From: JAICIG01 sp035532215
Lineage (GTDB): Bacteria; Planctomycetota; Planctomycetia; Pirellulales; JAICIG01
Reading direction: 5' to 3'
DNA length: 64,000 bases
Assembly (NCBI GenBank): GCA_035532215.1
Contig: DATKRK010000356.1
Coordinates: forward strand, 6,284 to 70,283
The notes under the pieces are model-generated. The model was given only the letters and a program-made list of their open reading frames with translations. It had not been told where the DNA came from and made no database searches. How positions within the stretch are numbered: the first letter of the stretch is position 1; each line of letters begins with the position of its first letter. The translations under genes and the position numbers were made by a program. Below are positions 25,250 through 33,771 of this stretch, one piece after another.

Positions 25250-26824
25250 CTAAGGTTTCGCAACCGCCCAGAAAATGCCGTTGCGCAATAGGCGGCGGAA
25301 GAACGGCAGTTCGAAATCGTCGGGGTGGCCGAGCGACGTGTAAAATACGCGGCCGCCTTTCGCCGTGCGGTTCGTCCAAGCCGTCGGTTCGCCGCGCTCT
25401 TGACCTTCGACGCGGCCCATCGCCAGAGCTACGGCTGACGGCGCCAAGGGGCTGGTTTTGTAGAGCGAAGAACCGACAGCAATTTCGCCACCGGGAATGC
25501 CGGCCAAGAGTGGATCGAGCGACTCTAGACTGGCAACGAACGTCCGCGGCTTGCCGGGAGCGGGTTCGGCGTGATGTCCGGTGTAGTGGCCGCCGAGCAC
25601 CTCGGCGTCGAATTCGGTCCAGGCCGCGTGACCTGGCGGCGGCGGTTGGTTGTTGCGCAGCGAAAAAGCGTGGCTCGCCGTGCGAATGCCGACCACCGGC
25701 TTGCCCGCGGCGACGAACGCCCGGATCCGCTCAAGCTGTTCCACAGGCGGCGTGCGGCGGCGGACGCTGACCACGAGCAAATCGGCCGTATCGAGCGCCT
25801 CCAAGCCGGGAAAATCGTTGGGGTCGCGCGGATTGGCGTGGATTACCGTGATGCGCAAGCCGCGGTCGGCCAGTTCGGCGTCGGCGAAAGCCGGCAGCGT
25901 GAGGTCAGTCTGGTATTCATCCTCGCCGATCAACAGCACGACGTGCGGCCGAGGATCGCCGCGGAACTCGAACGCCGCACCGCCCAAAAAGTCCTGGCTG
26001 GTGATCGTCGGGCGCCAATACTTCTCGATGTGCTCGATCACCCGCTCGGTGGCCCGAAAATGATCGAGCCCCGCAGGCGGCGAGCCCGAGTCGTGCATGC
26101 TGTCGGTCATGTCGCGCATCACCACGACCTGCAGTCCTTGGGCGCAAAGCTGTCGCACGGCGAACGGCCGCCGCAGCACGCAAATATTGGCGTGCACGCC
26201 CATCACGATCACGCGATCGATGCCGCGCTGCCGCATCAGATAGATCGCCTCGGCGTTGTCGGTAATCGCGTCGCCGTCGGCGATCTCCAGCGTTTCGATC
26301 TGCCGCTTCCACGGATGTCCGTGCGGGCATTGCGGCGTGCAGTCGCAGCGATCCTTGCGGTTCTCGAACGGCAGCGGCGGCTCTTTGCCGCCGGCGAGCG
26401 GACACCAGCCGACAGCGAGCGGCTTGAGTTCCAGCGGCGGCGCCTGTTGGGCCAGCTTCCGCCCAGGCGCGCCTTCATAAAACTTCATCGTGTCGCTGGG
26501 GCAATGGATGATAAGCACGCCGCGGCGACGGGCGGCCTTGAGCACCTCGTTCATCCGCGGCGCCATTTCAGCCACGCGCTCGGTCGCTCCGCGGCACCAA
26601 TGCTGATCCCACATATCGCAAACGATGATCGCCGTCTTGGCCGGGTCCCACTCGGCCTCGCCGACGGCGACTTGAAACTTGCCGCTGCCGGCGGCCGTTT
26701 CCGCGCGGCTCCGCAAGTGCAGCCGTAGCGGCTCGGCGCCGCGAACCGGCGCCGCGATTGTCAGCACGGGAAACGCGCTCGTCAGGAACGCAACGACAAG
26801 GATCGAAAAGCTGCGAAGTTTCAT
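25250..26824 (-). CDS. Exported isochorismatase-like hydrolase fused to a ThuA-like domain
   Basis: 524 residues with a signal peptide (cleavage near RGA, residue about 30). Residues about 60-270 form an isochorismatase-type cysteine hydrolase: catalytic Asp in IIVCDMWDQHW and the nucleophile in MGVHANICVLRRPF. An insertion carries CDCTPQCPHGHPW. Residues about 290-520 form a ThuA-like class I glutamine amidotransferase-fold domain (VVLLIGEDEYQTDLTLPAFA; GRVFYTSLGHPDDF), the fold found in trehalose-utilisation and planctomycete sugar-metabolism proteins. The fusion suggests a periplasmic enzyme, but the substrate is unknown. Confidence 0.85.
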   Translation of the reverse strand: MKLRSFSILVVAFLTSAFPVLTIAAPVRGAEPLRLHLRSRAETAAGSGKFQVAVGEAEWDPAKTAIIVCDMWDQHWCRGATERVAEMAPRMNEVLKAARRRGVLIIHCPSDTMKFYEGAPGRKLAQQAPPLELKPLAVGWCPLAGGKEPPLPFENRKDRCDCTPQCPHGHPWKRQIETLEIADGDAITDNAEAIYLMRQRGIDRVIVMGVHANICVLRRPFAVRQLCAQGLQVVVMRDMTDSMHDSGSPPAGLDHFRATERVIEHIEKYWRPTITSQDFLGGAAFEFRGDPRPHVVLLIGEDEYQTDLTLPAFADAELADRGLRITVIHANPRDPNDFPGLEALDTADLLVVSVRRRTPPVEQLERIRAFVAAGKPVVGIRTASHAFSLRNNQPPPPGHAAWTEFDAEVLGGHYTGHHAEPAPGKPRTFVASLESLDPLLAGIPGGEIAVGSSLYKTSPLAPSAVALAMGRVEGQERGEPTAWTNRTAKGGRVFYTSLGHPDDFELPFFRRLLRNGIFWAVAKP

Positions 26825-26952
26825 GGCAATCGGTCTCGGCGTTGCAGTCGGGCGCCAGTGTCGTTCTGCCTCGCAATCACTTTAACGCAGCCGCTGGCGC
26901 GAAGCTACCATCAGCAAGCGACGTTCACCACCGCCGCTCGACGCCCACTTCG

Positions 26953-27840
26953 TCAATATTCGACGCGCAAAAAGAACCCGGCGGCGGTCCACTCGCGGAA
27001 CCAGCGCTGGAGATCGGCCGCCAGCGCCTCGATTCCGTCGGGCGAGACGCGAGCCGCGCGTTCGATCGCCTCGCTCAGCGTCTGCCCTGTCGCGAGAGCG
27101 CCGAGCAACTCGAACTGCGGCCGCTGGAGCGCATGCCGGCGCACGACGTATTCCCGGCGCGTCAACGCCAGGCAGCTCTCGGCCGGCTCGGGAATCTCGG
27201 GCGATTCGTCGTTGCGCACCGCCGTGAAGTAATCGTTGAGCGGAAACTTGAGCGCCAACAGCCGCAGGCACGGCGCCGTGACGAGCCGCGCCTGCGGCCA
27301 ACGTTCGACGGGAACGGCGTTCAAGTCGTCGGCCGAGAGCAGCGGCCGGCCTTCGACGCCGGGCCCGTCGAAGACTTCGCCGATCGCCCGTTCGAGCCCG
27401 GCCAACTCGATCAAAAAGTCGGGCCAAGTCTCGGTCGATCGCCCTTGGTCGTCGCGGTCGGGCCGCGTTTCTTCCAAGTACCTCGCAAACTCGGCGCCCA
27501 GGCGGTCGAGCGTGTAGCTGCGCGACGGATACCGTTCGAGATACCCCAGGGCCAATTCGTCGAACGCGTCCTCGCCGATCGTCTTGAGCGTGCAGGGAAA
27601 AACCGACTGCATGCACTCCAGCAACCGAGCGAAATAGGCGTTGGCGTAAATCGCCAGGCGCTCCTCGCCCGACAGTCGCCGAGAAGGAGCAATGACCTGT
27701 TCGATCTCGTCGGGCGAAACGGAAAGATGCCGCTGGGCCTCGTCCGACTCGACGCCGGGGCCAATGCCGCCAGGGTGCGAAATGACGGCCTGCATCCAGC
27801 GTTGCACGCGAGCAAGAGGGCTGTCGCCGTCCGGCGTCAT
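26953..27840 (-). CDS. bufC: DUF2063 protein, bufferin maturation partner (BufC-like)
   Basis: 295 residues. The N-terminal part (LSGEERLAIYANAYFARLLECMQSVFPCTLKTIGEDAF) is the DUF2063 'putative DNA-binding' domain, which in RiPP operons acts as the partner of MNIO (DUF692) enzymes. The C-terminal half contains further helices including LLGALATGQTLSEAIERA. ATG 27840 overlaps the bufB stop codon (ATGA), so the two are translationally coupled. The role is inferred: recognising the precursor and presenting it to the DUF692 enzyme. Confidence 0.85.
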   Translation of the reverse strand: MTPDGDSPLARVQRWMQAVISHPGGIGPGVESDEAQRHLSVSPDEIEQVIAPSRRLSGEERLAIYANAYFARLLECMQSVFPCTLKTIGEDAFDELALGYLERYPSRSYTLDRLGAEFARYLEETRPDRDDQGRSTETWPDFLIELAGLERAIGEVFDGPGVEGRPLLSADDLNAVPVERWPQARLVTAPCLRLLALKFPLNDYFTAVRNDESPEIPEPAESCLALTRREYVVRRHALQRPQFELLGALATGQTLSEAIERAARVSPDGIEALAADLQRWFREWTAAGFFLRVEY

Positions 27841-28856
27841 TGGACTTCTCGCGGCACGAAGTGGATCGGATGAGGGGTCGTCTCCGCGGCGGCCCCGACC
27901 TCGAGCCGGTGCGGCCTTCTCGCCTCGGCGAACACCTCCTCCGGCGAGCGGGGGGCGTAAGCCCCCCGGTCTTTCGGCGCCGCGGCAGCATTTGCCCACC
28001 CGGAGGCTGACGCCTCCGGCTCGCCTTCGGCCGACGTCATATACTGCCGCGCCTTCAGCACCTCGGCATGCACCACGGGAAACGGCGGAATGCGGGCGTC
28101 CCATTCCAGCAGCGTCGCCATGCCGCCGGTCAACGCGTGGGCGCGGCGATACAGCCGCCAAACCGCGTCGATCACGTGGTTGTCGTGCGTGTCGATCAAA
28201 TGCGTTTCGCAGTTCGTGTGCCCGGCCAGGTGGCATTGCACGATCCGCTCGTGCGGCACGCGTTCGATGTATTCCAGCGGATCGAAGTCGTGATTCACGC
28301 TTGAAACGTAGACGTTGTTCACGTCCAGCAACAATCCGCAATCGGCCTCGTCCGCCATCCGCGACAGAAATTCCCACTCGCTGATGGTCGAACTGGCGAA
28401 CGTCACGTAGCTGCTCGGGTTCTCCAGCACCAGCGGGCGCTCGAGATAGTCTTGCACCGTGCGAATCCGCCGGACGACGTGAGCCAGCGTCTCTTCGTTG
28501 AGCGGCAAAGGCAACAAGTCGTGAGCGTTGAGCCCCAGGACGCCCGTCCAGCAGAGATGGTCGGAAATCCAGTGCGGGCGGATCGCGTCGGCCAGGCGCT
28601 TGAGCCGCGACAGGTAATCGAAGTCGAGCGGATCGGTGCTGCCGATCGACAGCGAAACGCCGTGCATGACGACCGGATAACGCTCGACGATCTGGTCGAG
28701 CACGTATCGCGGCCGTCCCTGCGAGTCCATGAAGTTCTCGGAAATGATCTCGAACCAATCGACTTGGGGCGCATGCTCGAGGAGATAGGCGAAGTGAGCC
28801 GTGCGCAACCCTACGCCCAAACCGAGATTGGCGTGTCCAAGCCGAGGAGCGGTCAT
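27837..28856 (-). CDS. bufB: DUF692 multinuclear non-haem iron oxidase (MNIO, BufB-like)
   Basis: 339 residues, TIM-barrel MNIO family. Iron-ligand regions are visible: WFEIISENFMD, MHGVSLSIG, ISDHLCW, LVLENPSSYV, LLLDVNNVYVSS, QCHLAGH, IDTHDNHV and LEWDARIP. Relatives modify cysteines in RiPP precursors (oxazolone/thioamide-type chemistry in bufferins). The last 60 residues are unusual: after VVHAEVLKARQYM, two palindromic repeats are translated (GEPEASASG from family A, and a Pro/Arg-rich segment from another), followed by PIHFVPREVQ. It lies between bufA (65 nt upstream) and bufC (4 nt overlap). Confidence 0.93.
   Translation of the reverse strand: MTAPRLGHANLGLGVGLRTAHFAYLLEHAPQVDWFEIISENFMDSQGRPRYVLDQIVERYPVVMHGVSLSIGSTDPLDFDYLSRLKRLADAIRPHWISDHLCWTGVLGLNAHDLLPLPLNEETLAHVVRRIRTVQDYLERPLVLENPSSYVTFASSTISEWEFLSRMADEADCGLLLDVNNVYVSSVNHDFDPLEYIERVPHERIVQCHLAGHTNCETHLIDTHDNHVIDAVWRLYRRAHALTGGMATLLEWDARIPPFPVVHAEVLKARQYMTSAEGEPEASASGWANAAAAPKDRGAYAPRSPEEVFAEARRPHRLEVGAAAETTPHPIHFVPREVQ
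27944..28025. repeat. Two palindromic repeats inside the 3' end of bufB
   Basis: 28000-28025 is a family A copy (CCGGAGGCTGACGCCTCCGG then CTCGCC). 27944-27970 is another palindrome, GCGAGCGGGGGGCG then TAAGCCCCCCGG, not seen elsewhere in the window. Both are read in frame as BufB residues about 278-286 and 296-304. Confidence 0.85.
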
Positions 28857-28921
28857 CGCGTGAGAACTCGAGTCATTGACCCGGTGCAGAGCGTGGTTAT
28901 CAAGCGGCAAGGGCGCCGCTT

Positions 28922-29374
28922 CTACTTCTTTTCCTTCGGCGCCGGTCCGACCTTCTTGCCGTCTTTCTTCATCAACTCTTCGAACCGCTTGCGGGCTTTG
29001 TCCCACGCCTTGCCGTGCAAAGGCACCGCGCACTCGCCCTTGCCTTTGCAGGCGTTCTCGCCCGGATGGGCGCCGCAGCCGCCTTGGCCCTTGCACTGGT
29101 TGTCGGTGTGGCAGCTATGCTCCTTGGCCGTGGCGCAGGCGCCTTGCCCGGCGCAGGCGTTTTTCTTGCCGGCGCCCTTGCCCTTGCAGGTGTTCAAGCC
29201 GCGGCAAACGTGCGGATCGCTCAGCAGCGGATTCTTTTCTTTGCCTTTGCCCTTGCCTTCATCCTTGCCTTTGTCCTCAGCGGCCCCGGCGGCGCTGATG
29301 CCGACGAGCATCCCGCCAAAAGCGGCCATCGAAAGCCGCTGAAAGTCGCGGCGGTTCAGTTCCGAGTTGTCCAT
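28922..29374 (-). CDS. bufA: Cys-rich exported RiPP precursor (bufferin-like)
   Basis: 150 residues. The N-terminus MDNSELNRRDFQRLSMAAFG resembles a Tat/Sec signal ending near SAAGAA. The mature part is Lys/Gly-rich and carries nine cysteines in a regular CX5C spacing: CRGLNTC, CAGQGAC, CHTDNQCKGQGGC and CKGKGEC. It ends in a basic helix (AWDKARKRFEELMKK). With bufB and bufC directly downstream this is the arrangement of bufferin operons, whose precursors are modified on Cys and exported to bind copper. AAAGGAGAG just before ATG 29374 is a strong ribosome binding site. Metal binding is inferred. Confidence 0.85.
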   Translation of the reverse strand: MDNSELNRRDFQRLSMAAFGGMLVGISAAGAAEDKGKDEGKGKGKEKNPLLSDPHVCRGLNTCKGKGAGKKNACAGQGACATAKEHSCHTDNQCKGQGGCGAHPGENACKGKGECAVPLHGKAWDKARKRFEELMKKDGKKVGPAPKEKK

Positions 29375-29646
29375 TTAACTCTCCTTTGTTAGCAGGCGGG
29401 TCGACAAGGTTTGCTTGATTGGCGCAATTAACCACCCCATATCATACCTCGCCGGCGCGGGCCATGTCGAAAAAAGCGGCTGGCCTCTCGTCATGGGCGG
29501 AAAGCAGCGGTTGAGGAGATGAGGCATTGGCTCTTCTCGCAAACTTCCTCTAGCCCTCGGCGGGCCTTTTTGCGAAACTTGCCGCCTTACCCAGCTTAGC
29601 GGATCAGTTTTTTCGCAAACGCTTGACGAATGCTGGAAGAATTTGC

Positions 29647-31485
29647 ATGGATGCATCTATCTTGCCGCCGGACGGCCGACGCCGCTGGTTTTTCGAGCCG
29701 CAAATTGGGCTGCTCGCGTTGTTGGTCTTCGGGATTTATTTCACCCGGCTGGCCGATTTGACGCTGCGCGGCGAAGAAACGCGCCGGGCCCGGGTGGCGA
29801 TCGAGATGCTCGAAACGGGCGATTTCATTGTCCCTCGCGAGCAAGGCCGGCTGTTCCCCGATCGGCCGCCGCTGGGCAATTGGGTGATCGCGCTGAGCAT
29901 GCTGGCCTGCGGCAATCACGACGTCGTCGCCGTGCGGCTGCCGACCGTGCTGGCCACGCTCTTGACGACGATCTTGATCTACGGCTACTCGCGCAGGTTT
30001 TTGTCCGCCCTGGGCTCGATGGCGGCCGGCGCCGCCTACGCCACGATGGGGCAGGTGCTGCAACTCGGCTTTCTGGCCGAGACCGAGGCCACGCTCACGC
30101 TGTTCGTCGGAGCGTCGCTGTTGGTCTGGCACGGGGGCTATGCGAGCGGCTGGCCGAAGCTTGTCACATGGACCGCCGGCTATGCCTTGGTTGGTCTGGC
30201 GGCGCTGGCCAAAGGGCCGCAGGGGCCGATTTATTTTGGCGGCGCCGTCGCGGTCTACCTGGCGCTCAAGCGTGATTGGCGAATGTTGTTTTCCTGGTCG
30301 CACCTCGCCGGGCTAGCCGTGTTCGCGGCGGTCGTCGGCGTCTGGCAGATTCCCTATTCGTCGCAAGTCGAATGGGAAAAAGTCTTGCAGACCTGGGGCC
30401 ACACTTCCGCCGCGCGGTTCGATTACTCCAATCTATGGCCGGTCGTGAAGCATCTGCTGACTTATCCTTGGGAGATTCTCGGCTGCCTGTTGCCCTGGTC
30501 GCCTTGGCTGGCCGCGTTTTCGAATCGCGACTTTCGCCGCTCGCTCGGCGCCGCGCGCGACCCGGCGATCTTTCTGACGGTCGCCATTCTCGTGGCCTTT
30601 CCGACCTGCTGGCTGGCCCCGCAGGCCCGCGGCCGGTACTTCATGCCGCTCTATCCGTGCTTTGCTCCGCTGGTCGGCTTGGCGATCGAGCGGGCGCTGG
30701 CGGCGTCGCGCGTTGTCTCTCGGGCGGCAACTGGAAATGTCGGGTGGCTGGGGCTGAGCCAAGGCGAAGCCCCAGTTCGCTGGGGCATCGCTTCGCTCTG
30801 CCGCCAGCCACCCTCGACAAGTCAAAAACTGGCGCGAATGTGGCGCGTGTACTTCACCGCGGCGGCGAGCCTGCTCGTGCTGGCGGGCGCCGCCGTACCG
30901 GCGATCAGCGTCGCCGGCCTGGCTCAAGAAGCGCCCTTTTCGCAGCCGCTCGGTTTCGCCGCAGCCTATGCGGCACTGGCCTGGCTGGCGGCCGCGGTTG
31001 TCTGGAAGGCAAGCAGCGGCGAGCGGCCGCGGCAAGCCGCGGCCGGCCTGCTGGCCCTGGCCGGCTTTTTGGGGCTGACCTTTAGCGGCTTGATGATGAA
31101 CGATTGGATCCGCCGCAGCGAAGACATCGCGGGACACGTGGCGGCGCTCAAGACGCGGCTGCCGCCGGATGTGCGGCTGGTCAGCTTCGGCCGCGCACAT
31201 CACCCGTTCGTCTACTATTACGGCGAGACGATCCCCTGGCTCGATTGGCCGACGAAGGCCGACGCAAGCGCGCCGGAAGCGGTCGGCCCGGGCGACTATT
31301 TCTGCTTTCACTCGGTGCGCGGCCGCCGCAAGCCGCTGCCGTTCGACTGGGTCGAGGTCGCAGAGATTTCTTGCGACCGTTATCGCCGCGAGCAGCCGGT
31401 CGACGCAATGGTCATCGGCCGGCGAGTCGCATCAAGCGAGCACGACCTGGCCAAGGTCGACGACGAAAAACAGTCGCGAAAATAG
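29647..31485 (+). CDS. ArnT/GT39-like membrane glycosyltransferase
   Basis: 612-residue polytopic membrane protein related to dolichyl-phosphate-mannose or ArnT-type transferases. The catalytic-site phrase LRGEETRRARVAIEMLETGDF, with acidic residues in the first extracytoplasmic loop, is followed by GRLFPDRPPLGNWV. At least ten hydrophobic helices follow, with a soluble C-terminal tail. The sugar donor and acceptor are unknown. ATG 29647 follows GGAAGA by 6 nt. Residues 366-389 are exactly one family B palindromic repeat (72 nt, 24 codons) inserted in a loop between helices. It is divergent from bufA and convergent with rho. Confidence 0.88.
   Translation: MDASILPPDGRRRWFFEPQIGLLALLVFGIYFTRLADLTLRGEETRRARVAIEMLETGDFIVPREQGRLFPDRPPLGNWVIALSMLACGNHDVVAVRLPTVLATLLTTILIYGYSRRFLSALGSMAAGAAYATMGQVLQLGFLAETEATLTLFVGASLLVWHGGYASGWPKLVTWTAGYALVGLAALAKGPQGPIYFGGAVAVYLALKRDWRMLFSWSHLAGLAVFAAVVGVWQIPYSSQVEWEKVLQTWGHTSAARFDYSNLWPVVKHLLTYPWEILGCLLPWSPWLAAFSNRDFRRSLGAARDPAIFLTVAILVAFPTCWLAPQARGRYFMPLYPCFAPLVGLAIERALAASRVVSRAATGNVGWLGLSQGEAPVRWGIASLCRQPPSTSQKLARMWRVYFTAAASLLVLAGAAVPAISVAGLAQEAPFSQPLGFAAAYAALAWLAAAVVWKASSGERPRQAAAGLLALAGFLGLTFSGLMMNDWIRRSEDIAGHVAALKTRLPPDVRLVSFGRAHHPFVYYYGETIPWLDWPTKADASAPEAVGPGDYFCFHSVRGRRKPLPFDWVEVAEISCDRYRREQPVDAMVIGRRVASSEHDLAKVDDEKQSRK
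30742..30813. repeat. Family B palindrome inserted in frame in the glycosyltransferase
   Basis: A complete 72-nt copy: GGGTGGCTGGGGC at the left and GCCGCCAGCCACCC at the right pair with each other, and GGCGAAGCCCCAG pairs with CTGGGGC inside. It is translated as GWLGLSQGEAPVRWGIASLC plus RQPP. Its length is a multiple of three and it adds no stop codon. Confidence 0.9.
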
Positions 31486-31506
31486 CCCCTGAAGAAAAGC
31501 AGTGGG

Positions 31507-31721
31507 CTTAAGAGATCACGAAAGCGCGAGAACACGAAAGTTAAGTTAGGACTTATGACGCCCGGACGATCTCGTTGATGGCTTTGCCGTCCTTTCGCGT
31601 TTTCGTGATTTGCCTTCGTCTGCCAGCGCCTAATTGCGCTCGGTTCGCTGGGGCATCGCTTCGCTCTGCCGCCAGCCACCCCTGCCGCCGAAGTTGGCAG
31701 CGCACTTAAGAGATCACGAAA
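31507..31721. repeat. Repeat-rich gap between convergent genes
   Basis: CTTAAGAGATCACGAAA occurs twice as a direct repeat (31507-31523 and 31705-31721). Between them are CGAAAGCGCGAGAACACGAAAG and its partial complement TTTCGCGTTTTCGTGATTTG, able to form a long hairpin, and a half copy of family B (31644-31682). It lies between the ends of the glycosyltransferase gene and rho, and may serve as a bidirectional terminator. Confidence 0.65.
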
Positions 31722-31754
31722 AGGCCATGCACAGCGCTGCCTAGTCCATGCTGC

Positions 31755-33050
31755 CTAGTCCATGTGCATGGCCTTGGCGCCGCTGATCAGGTTGATGAAG
31801 TCGCGGTTGCACTTGAACCGCGAGAGCTGCTTGGTGAGCTGCTCCATCGCGTCGACGTGGTGCATGCTCGACAGCGTCCGCCGCAGCATGGTCACCGCGT
31901 GCAGCGTGTCGGGATCGAGCAGCTTTTCTTCGCGCCGCGTACCCGACTGGCTGATGTCGATGGCGGGCCAGACGCGGCGGTCGGCCAGCTTGCGGTCGAG
32001 CACCAGTTCCATGTTGCCGGTGCCCTTGAACTCCTGGAAGATCAGTTCGTCCATGCGGCTGCCGGTGTCGACCAGGGCCGTAGCGACGATCGTCAGCGAG
32101 CCCCCTTCCTCGAACACGCGGGCCGTGGCGAACAGCTTCTTGGGGATGTCGAGCGCCTTGATGTCGACGCCGCCCGACATCGTGCGGCCCGTATTGCCGA
32201 CCCACTTGTTGAAGGCTCGGGCCATGCGAGTGATGGAATCCATCAGCAAGAACACGTCGTGGCCCATCTCCACGAGCCGCTTGCAACGCTCGATCGCCAG
32301 TTGCGAGAGTCGCACGTGGCTTTCCACGTCGCGGTCGAGGCTGCTGGCGATCACCTCGCCGTTGACGTTGCGGCGCATGTCGGTGACTTCTTCGGGCCGC
32401 TCGTCGACCAGCAGCACGAACAGCTTGACCTCGGGATAGTTGGTCGAGATCGACTGGCTGATCTGCTGCAAGAGGATCGTCTTGCCGGTCCGCGGCGGGG
32501 CGACGATCAACGCCCGCTGGCCCTTGCCTAGCGGCGTGAGCAAGTCCATCACGCGCGGGCTAAGCGGCGTGGCGCCGGTTTCCAGTTGCAGCCAGCTTTC
32601 GGGGTTGATTGGCGTCATCGCGTCGAAGCTTTTGACGTTGACGTATTCCTCCGGCTTCATGCCGTCGATATCGAGGATTTCGCGGAGCCGCGGGCCTTGC
32701 TGCTTGCGGCTGGGCTGCACCATGCCGTTGATCAGCAAGCCCTCGCGCAAACCGAACTTGTCGATCATCGTGCCGGGCACGAAGGGGTCGGTGCGCTCGC
32801 GTTGATAGTTGTTCGTCGTGTCGCGAAGAAAGCCGTAGCCGTTGGGGTGCAGTTCCAACACGCCGGAGGCCGGTACGGTGGGGACCGGTTCGCCATTTTC
32901 CAGGACCTCCGGCTCGTTCTGCGGGGGACGATCGCCCTGCGGGCGTTGTCGCCGGCCGCGTCCACGTTGCTGGTGGCCGTTTTGATGATGGAACCCGCCA
33001 TGCCCACCGGCGGGACCTCGCCCGCCGCGACTACGTTTCTTCTTCGCCAT
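31755..33050 (-). CDS. rho: Transcription termination factor Rho
   Basis: Hexameric RNA helicase that ends transcription. 431 residues. The first 55 residues replace the usual N-terminal domain with an Arg/Gly/Gln/His-rich tail. A cold-shock-type RNA-binding fold follows (SGVLELHPNGYGFLRD, 62-77). The ATPase core has Walker A APPRTGKT (184-191), VDERPEEVTDM, and Walker B DVFLLMDSITR. The Q- and R-loop regions and the C-terminus (RDFINLISGAKAMHMD) are normal. A 14-bp tandem duplication (CTGCCTAGTCCATG) covers the last codons and stop. No other gene is present in the 720 nt upstream, so a long regulated leader is possible. Confidence 0.97.
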   Translation of the reverse strand: MAKKKRSRGGRGPAGGHGGFHHQNGHQQRGRGRRQRPQGDRPPQNEPEVLENGEPVPTVPASGVLELHPNGYGFLRDTTNNYQRERTDPFVPGTMIDKFGLREGLLINGMVQPSRKQQGPRLREILDIDGMKPEEYVNVKSFDAMTPINPESWLQLETGATPLSPRVMDLLTPLGKGQRALIVAPPRTGKTILLQQISQSISTNYPEVKLFVLLVDERPEEVTDMRRNVNGEVIASSLDRDVESHVRLSQLAIERCKRLVEMGHDVFLLMDSITRMARAFNKWVGNTGRTMSGGVDIKALDIPKKLFATARVFEEGGSLTIVATALVDTGSRMDELIFQEFKGTGNMELVLDRKLADRRVWPAIDISQSGTRREEKLLDPDTLHAVTMLRRTLSSMHHVDAMEQLTKQLSRFKCNRDFINLISGAKAMHMD

Positions 33051-33771
33051 TTCTCACCACAAAAAGAATGTTCACGCTCTGCGAATCGTTCGCGAGTTCG
33101 ACATAGGCGCAATCAATCGCCGAAGTTTGGGGGCGAACCCAAAATAGATTCGGATGAACCTTCGGCGCCTAGCCTCAGGCCCTAACTAAAAGAAGTCAAT
33201 TCTCGCCCGACGACGAAAACTGGATCGAAACTAGGTCGACTCGGAAGTTCGCATCCGAAAATGCTTCGCTCTCGCTGCCAACGAGAACCCCCTGCCGATC
33301 GAGCACCAGGGTATCCCAACGAGCACGGCCCGCCGAAATAGCGACTACCGCCCAGAGTCGTCAAAAAGCAGGAGACTCAAGGCCAGAAGCGGCTCATGCC
33401 CCCCCGAACTCATCGGCCTCATTCAAGGCGGCGGCCTCAATCAAGGCGTCTGTCCAGGGGCACCCCTACGATTACCTCATCGTCTGGGCAACATGCCTAT
33501 CTGTCAGGCAAGACGTAAAACTAAGCAAATCTTACCCGGCTGCTCGGCTGTGTCAAGCGATCTATCGGCGATTCCCGCTAAAATTCCGCTTCGGGGGCCG
33601 TGTTTCTTCCCTGGATTCTCGGCGAAACCTCTGTACCGAAGCGGCAGATCGGTTCCCAATTAGGCAGGGCCGTCAAGATTGTTGCAACCCGTTCTATCCC
33701 GCCGACCGATACAAACATCGGTTCCGCGAATTTCGCGGGAAATGCCCGGACTTTTTTTCGAGATACTATCG
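33051..33771. other. Long intergenic region upstream of rho, no gene seen
   Basis: About 720 nt between the divergent rho and thioredoxin-like genes. No ORF resembles a protein. Notable are a hairpin TTTTGGG..CCCAAAA near 33130-33144, clustered CTCA/TCAAGGCG-type short repeats near 33410-33450, and an AT-richer segment at 33500-33590. rho is often autoregulated through its leader, so a structured leader RNA on the minus strand is plausible but unproven. Confidence 0.4.

Noticed and set aside
33100..33200. Possible tmRNA or tRNA-like fold upstream of rho
   Set aside because: A GGTTCG-like loop is present but there is no acceptor stem, CCA end or tag reading frame.
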